Below are positions 7,735-11,869 of a DNA stretch of 11,869 bases, piece after piece. Made by a program: the position numbers and the translations under genes. This DNA is from Acanthaster planci (lineage: Eukaryota > Echinodermata > Asteroidea > Valvatida > Acanthasteridae). The stretch lies in the NCBI RefSeq assembly GCF_001949145.1, contig NW_019091489.1, forward strand, positions 808,334 through 820,202, read 5' to 3'. The notes under the pieces are model-generated. The model ran no database searches. It was not told the origin of the DNA and saw only the letters and a program-made list of their open reading frames with translations. Position 1 is the first letter of the stretch, and the number at the start of each line of letters is the position of its first letter.

Positions 7735-7930
7735 CGACCGTGTACACAGTGCTTCCATTGGCATCATAGGCGCTCTGTATCCTCGCATCAACACCGAGAA
7801 GATAGATTCCCTCCCCGTTTGAGGTATAATCGAAAGGTACGTAAACAAATGAAAGCTCCCGAAGAGCGATTTCACACTGACAACTAGAAAAAGTCAGCAA
7901 AAACAGCTGTAGGCCTACGTTCGATGTCAT
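7735..7930 (-). CDS. msp130-like: MSP130-like (mesenchyme-specific cell surface glycoprotein), first coding exon
   Basis: The ATG is at 7930-7928 on the minus strand. The exon encodes 65 codons plus one base and ends at a good donor, GTCG/GTGAGT. Residues 1-19 (MTSNVGLQLFLLTFSSCQC) look like a signal peptide with a hydrophobic core at 5-14 and small residues before a likely cleavage site. After this, LRELSFVYVPFDY and the Tyr-rich GIYLLGVDARIQSAYD stretch, then VYTV, match the N-terminus of MSP130 proteins, where LxxLSxxYxPxxY is followed by a SAYDPxxxxxYxVGE block; the last part of that block is completed by the next exon. MSP130 is a GPI-anchored, extracellular, calcium-associated glycoprotein of skeleton-forming cells in sea urchins, with relatives in molluscs, hemichordates and amphioxus. 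The role in this organism is inferred from the family. The start is supported by the signal peptide and by the lack of an acceptor immediately upstream. Confidence 0.8.
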
Positions 7931-8120
7931 TAGGTGTATGTTGACAGGTTTTCTGTAATTTTCTCAGAGTAGTCGTACACATTTCGTGTTTTGAACAACT
8001 CCGGCTTTGTGCTAGCAAACAGGCAGCGGGAAAGGGAAATCATGAGTGACTGGCGCCATTAAGTAGTTATTCATGCTGGAAAACAATAGCACGCTTTCAC
8101 ATTAGTCAGGGTCTAAAAGC
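7931..8120. promoter_or_regulatory. presumed promoter of the MSP130-like gene
   Basis: This 190-bp gap lies between the MSP130-like start (minus) and a possible divergent exon (plus). A CGCCATT (YY1-type site read on the other strand) lies at about 8053-8060. I see no clear TATA box for the minus-strand gene. If the plus-strand exon is real, this is a bidirectional promoter. Confidence 0.35.
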
Positions 8121-8198
8121 ATGTTGCCAAGCAACGACAAGCCGATCGAGGACGATCTGTTGTCATTCGTGCATTACTATTCAGCGCACCATGAGTAC
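8121..8198 (+). CDS. possible first exon of an unknown divergent gene
   Basis: From ATG at 8121 there are exactly 26 codons (MLPSNDKPIEDDLLSFVHYY, then SAHHEY) up to a GTTAGT that could be a phase-0 splice donor at 8199. The composition is protein-like (acidic IEDDLL, then an aromatic/His-rich stretch) and unlike the translated shadow frames around it. Past 8198 the frame goes on to 8345 but becomes low quality (a lysine run from poly-A, then Ser/Cys-rich sequence), as expected for read-through into an intron. I recognise no family. No acceptor-flanked second exon is visible on the plus strand before the retrotransposon relic at 8536, so the rest could lie beyond it. It may also be chance. 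Confidence 0.3.
8123..8135. promoter_or_regulatory. RFX-type X-box
   Basis: GTTGCC-A-AGCAAC fits the X-box consensus GYNRCC-(0-3)-RGYAAC bound by RFX factors, which often drive ciliary genes. It overlaps the first codons of the possible exon at 8121 and lies 193 bp upstream of the MSP130-like start. Its position over a start codon is unusual for a promoter element, so either the exon call or the functional reading may be wrong. Confidence 0.35.
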
Positions 8199-8535
8199 GT
8201 TAGTAAAAAAAAAGGAGATGGCCCATATCGAAATATCACTTGCCTACACTCAGTGTGTCGGCTTTTATTTCCAAATAGTTGGCTAATTTCACCCCAAGTT
8301 ACTCAGAGTTGTGAAGCCCAAGACCATCTAGATGAAGTGGTATAATATTGCCCAAAGTTCCAACTTCGCTTATCATCGCAAGGGCGTTGCGTACTGGCTC
8401 TGCAATGTGCAGAGCTGTTCATAGCCTGTAGAGTTACGACATGACCATATTTGGTACTTGGTTATTTTGCTCCTGAAACATCCTCTGGGGATCTTGACTA
8501 GGAGGTCATGGGGAGGGTCGGCGTCTAATTCTTAA

Positions 8536-9020
8536 TCAACTATGCAGTTGTAATAATTTTGTCTGAAGGTCTTGTGCGTCCTCAGAATCATTAACATGTT
8601 GGGGCAGATCATTCCATAATTTGATGGTCCTTGGAAAAAAAAAGAGTTCTTGAATACAGATGAGAATGTCGATGGTATGCTGGATTGAATATTATTCCCC
8701 CTCCTGGATCTTTGCACTTTGGCTGAAGACAGTCAGAGGCATCAATGTCAATAGATTGAGTAATGATCTTGTAGAATTTGGTTATCTGGTGAGCTTCCCT
8801 TCTGTCAATTAATTTCTCCCATCCAAGCGACGATAACATGTTGGAGACACTACTCCTCCGAGACTAATCTCTGAGAACAAAGCGCGTTGCCCTGCGCTGA
8901 ATTCTCTCAATTGCCTCCTGATGACAGGTTTTATATGGGTTCCATGCTGCCACGCCGTGTTTTAGTAGTGGTCGAACAAGTGTAAGATATAACCTTTCCT
9001 CGACCTTTTTATAACTCATA
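8536..9020 (-). pseudogene. non-LTR retrotransposon reverse transcriptase, C-terminal fragment
   Basis: The minus strand from about 9020 reads VEERLYLTLVRPLLKHGVAA, then WNPY, then QEAIERIQRRATRFVLRD, a TAG at about 8867-8865, SSVSNMLSSLGWEKLIDRRE, and a terminal block FPRTIKLWNDLPQHVNDSED ending at TGA (8538-8536). This is the classic C-terminal order of Jockey/CR1/L2-type LINE reverse transcriptases: LVRPxLEYxxxxWxP, then IExIQRRAxRF, then MLxxLGWxxLxxRR, then FFPRTIxxWNxLP. A TAG interrupts the frame after the RRATRF block, and a frameshift lies in the T-run near 8640. Upstream (higher coordinates) the homology ends near 9020, so the copy is 5' truncated, as is usual for LINE insertions. 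It is non-functional: the catalytic YxDD region is absent. Confidence 0.85.
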
Positions 9021-9830
9021 TAGCCCAGGGCTAGGCCTATAATGCATGTAACGTTAGGCCTAACATAATACAGGTATTACTAGGCCAGTATAGGGCTGGG
9101 CCCAGCTACAGACGTGTACTATTAATGAAACAGCACCCACGACTAATATTTGGGAACCTACCTATCCAGCATTTTGAGTTGTTTCCACATGACATGCATG
9201 AATCTGCTGCGCAATGCACCGTTTCTGCCTGTTCGTGCCAGCAATGTCGTGATCAGGTGAGCACGGTGACAGATTAGCATGCACCAACATAGTTACAGTG
9301 TGTTGCACATTCTCGACTATCGTTTTTAATTAACAGACTGACGTGCTAGATGTATGACAAGAATTCATGAGATTCCAGTGAGGCAGTAAACAGTGACAAA
9401 AGCGGGTTGTTGCTTCAAACATTTGAAGCAAGATATAGGACGGAGAAACCCCCCCCCCGGCTTTGTGTTGGTCATTGTTTGATCGGAATCTCAGGAATTC
9501 TTTACAAACTTCTAGGGGGATGTGTTAGGTAACAATAGTCAAGAGTGTGTACAGGGATCGGACAGGTAAAGGGGATACCCTCTGTCCCATATCTTGCTTG
9601 GTTTAGCTTCAAATGGCTTACACGTACGACTTGCGTACCCGCAGCCAGCTCAGCTAGCTCTAACCGCAAGGTGGAATTTTTCGCATTCAAACCAGCACTC
9701 CACGCCGCGACGAAGACCAATAGGGTAGAAAATTTGGCTCTACAAATTGATGTGCACTATTCTTTATATCGATATTCTAATGCGAGGGCTGTGGGGTACC
9801 GACAAAAATCCGATTAAAAAAGTCACAGCA
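9021..9830. other. non-coding region with palindromes
   Basis: No gene is supported. Features seen are the 12-bp palindrome GTTAGGCCTAAC at 9053-9064, a C10 run at 9449-9458, and a stem of ten base pairs with a two-base loop at 9410-9431 (TTGCTTCAAA / TTTGAAGCAA). Overlapping open frames on both strands at 9502-9817 have no recognisable motif. Confidence 0.45.
9410..9431. repeat. perfect 10-bp stem-loop
   Basis: TTGCTTCAAA at 9410-9419 pairs with TTTGAAGCAA at 9422-9431 across a CA spacer. Its role is unknown. Confidence 0.75.
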
Positions 9831-10320
9831 AAATTCATGTGCAGCGTATACGCGCAGCGGCGTTTTTTTGGCGCAGAGCAAAATTAAACGTCCATTTACT
9901 GATTGTACGTTTAGGTTGTTCAGGTTGTGTGTCGGCTTTGCAGACGTGTCGTTTTAGAATACAAAGATATGCAAAAAGCCGTACAGAAGACGCACAAAAT
10001 TTCGAGTTTTCCACGAGTTTTCCATAGGTTTTTACACAAGCACGGATGCACCCAGTAGGCCTTTTTTGTACCCGAGTCAACACTCTTGGTCTTAATTTAA
10101 ATAGCTATCGACGAGTACGGTCGGCAACGGTGACGTCACCATTGTGGACTAATCAGAACAAGGCTAACGGCAGAAAATCGTTTAGAAACTTTTGCAGGCG
10201 ACGGTAAAATAAATATTCATTACCTTGTTGGTACGCGATTTCTACTGTATTCTGGATTAGTTAAAGTATGCAAATAAGCGCTCCACCGAAGCACTTTGCT
10301 TCCAGATTTTATCGGTGAAC
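9831..10320. promoter_or_regulatory. CpG-rich stretch with CRE and octamer motifs
   Basis: The start (9838-9880) is dense in CpG (GCAGCGTATACGCGCAGCGG and GGCGCAG). Further on, GGTGACGTCACC at 10129-10140 is a 12-bp palindrome containing a full CREB/ATF site (TGACGTCA), and ATGCAAAT at 10268-10275 is a full POU-factor octamer. Together these suggest a promoter or enhancer, perhaps of a gene outside the window. Open frames on both strands over 9835-10083 look like a by-product of base composition. No transcription start or coding exon is convincing nearby. Confidence 0.3.
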
Positions 10321-10760
10321 ATGGGATATTCGGCGGTCATACTGAACCGGCCGGCTTGCAACGCTTTGTTTTCTATCCGTTTTTCTCATGACTTTTGTCT
10401 GACAGTTCATCCTCCATTCTGCCCTCTACACCCCTCTCCTTCCTCATCTATCCCACGACTCTTGCTTCCTTCAGTCCTTCAGTTTTTTCTAACCATGCTT
10501 TTTTCACACCGCTGGCCCAAACTTTACAACATGGAATCAGCTAATTTCCAAGATATTAAGTCATATTAATAAGCTTCGATTTGAGCTACAGGTTACACTG
10601 TACATCCATTAGTCAATTTAACAAATTTTCGTTTATTACATGTAGTTGGCGAAAATTCCAATTTGAGAAGGAAAAACATCTTCCTTGTTTCCTTAATGGT
10701 TTTGCAATGTATAAATGAGAAATACGATGTGGAACAATTTGAACCAAGAACTGCTAACAA
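10321..10760. other. no recognisable feature
   Basis: An open frame from 10321 to 10569 encodes a Ser/Pro/Leu/Phe-rich sequence driven by a C/T-rich stretch (about 10410-10500). It has no motif and is not called as a gene. Nothing else is seen. Confidence 0.4.
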
Positions 10761-10793
10761 ATATTTATTAACAAATTCCACTGACCACAACTG

Positions 10794-10995
10794 GACCGTA
10801 TACGCAGCGTCCCCAATTTCAGTCGTATTCCTGAACGTACAATTTAAATTTGAAACCCGTAATGGGATGATACCAGGTGATTTTGGGGGTCGGAATGAAA
10901 TCGTAGAATATAGTCGTTCTTTGAATTTAACGTTTTCAAATAAATACACTACGTTGGGGAATGTGACTGAAATTGGGGACGCTGCGAATACGGTC
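10794..10995. repeat. long inverted repeat with high-identity core
   Basis: The core arms 10794-10824 and 10965-10995 are inverted copies matching at 30 of 31 positions (around CAGCGTCCCCAATTTCAG). Towards the centre the similarity continues at a lower level (18 of 28 positions by eye, 10825-10852 against 10937-10964), leaving an 84-bp spacer. Both strands carry long open frames here: 10663-11010 plus (115 codons) and 10949-10593 minus (118 codons). Because the arms are inverted, the two frames share a TEIGDAAxTV segment: TEIGDAANTV on plus, TEIGDAAYTV on minus. I recognise no protein family. It may be a foldback transposon or MITE, or two inverted copies of a short conserved sequence. Confidence 0.65.
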
Positions 10996-11010
10996 TATTG
11001 CACATGGTAA

Positions 11011-11869
11011 ATTTGAAATGCCCGAAACTATACTCCGGAATTATGATCATGCGTTACATAGAATAAATTGAATCTTGATATAATTGTACATAAAAATTTG
11101 TATGAAAATTTGTGATTGGCTACCAATGTAGCTGGCAAATGTACTAACTTAACTGGGCAGAAAACCTGTGATATACACATGTCCATGGTGATGGTGGTAT
11201 CAAACTGATTTCACAAATGTTACAGATTTGTTAGCTTTTGAGGATTAATTCAACAACTGACTTATAAATGAAGGAAACGTCATAATTTCAAACACACTTC
11301 AAAATATAAAACATCTGTCTTTTTCTGATGAATAATGTATACGTGCATGTAGTAACAGTATTACTGAAATAAAATGAAATATAAAAAATATCTATCAAAT
11401 TCAAGTGAACTCGTGAACTATCTGAATCAGTAATATACCCGTCATAAAACTACACTGTATGAAATTTTATAACCAAAACATGTACTACACAAAAACATAA
11501 AACTTAATCAACTTCCATATACTACACGTAGTAAAAATTCCTAAATGCACTTGCATACCGCATGTATGGCGTTTTTTTTCCAGATTTAAAAGATTTCCAT
11601 TTCACATGTATACACGTATAACTCTGCTTTGTATAATAGAAAAGTAAAAATACTGTAGAATTAAAATGATCTTGGAATAAGTAAATATGAAAAAGAAACA
11701 ACGCACAAAGATGAACAGATTACATGTAAACAAGTTGATGTTGAAAGGTCTTACCTACATGTTTATATTATACACAATTTCCAAGTCCTCCAGGTTTTCA
11801 TAAGATATATCAATGAAACTAGACCCCTATCAATTTTGAAATGAAACAAGTCTGCATCATGTCTTGATA
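11011..11869. other. AT-rich non-coding region
   Basis: No reading frame, splice context or structured repeat stands out. Many short ACATGTA-type motifs are present, probably a product of composition. Confidence 0.5.

Noticed and set aside
10315-10569. Plus-strand Ser/Pro-rich frame after the octamer
   Set aside because: Composition follows a C/T-rich tract, with no signal peptide pattern or domain that would support a gene.
11324-11385. Possible hammerhead ribozyme (CTGATGA followed by GAAA)
   Set aside because: The bases after CTGATGA do not form stem II with those before GAAA, and no stems I or III are seen.

Overview
The window looks like intergenic and intronic DNA from an invertebrate animal. 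It is AT-rich and gene-poor, with spliced coding exons, several families of decayed eukaryotic transposable elements, and no bacterial operon layout. The most informative gene is on the minus strand. Two exons (7930-7735 and 5869-5662) encode the N-terminal part of an MSP130-type (mesenchyme-specific cell surface glycoprotein) protein. From established knowledge, this family is found in echinoderms, hemichordates, cephalochordates, molluscs and other biomineralising lineages, so I favour an invertebrate deuterostome or a lophotrochozoan. I cannot name the species.

Layout. Positions 1-991 hold the 3' end of a Ty3/gypsy-type LTR retrotransposon on the plus strand: a broken integrase C-terminus, a polypurine tract and one 266-bp LTR. 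Positions 1000-2870 hold a cluster of degenerate plus-strand reading frames that resemble an unassigned virus-like or Polinton-like gene block, with a triplicated 3' coding tail and a small hydrophobic protein. Positions 3177-3620 hold a decayed minus-strand transposase with a helix-turn-helix. From about 3640 to 5660 the sequence is non-coding, apart from small inverted-repeat elements. One of these is a clean 269-bp TTAA-flanked MITE at 5223-5491.

Positions 5662-7930 are the MSP130 exons, separated by a 1,865-bp intron that contains a degenerate AAGTC repeat. The second exon carries an apparent one-base frameshift, and no later MSP130 exon was found in the window. The gene is therefore either a pseudogene, a gene with a sequence error, or a gene whose remaining exons lie beyond position 1. 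A possible first exon of an unknown divergent gene starts at 8121, overlapping an RFX-type X-box.

Positions 8536-9020 hold the C-terminal end of a non-LTR retrotransposon reverse transcriptase (minus strand, 5' truncated). Positions 9020-10770 have no recognisable gene but include a CpG-rich stretch with a CRE palindrome and an octamer. Positions 10794-10995 form a strong inverted repeat whose arms lie in long overlapping open frames on both strands. The remainder to 11869 is AT-rich and featureless.

The window therefore records several layers of transposon insertion beside or inside a biomineralisation-family gene. I see no multi-gene system that is clearly intact.
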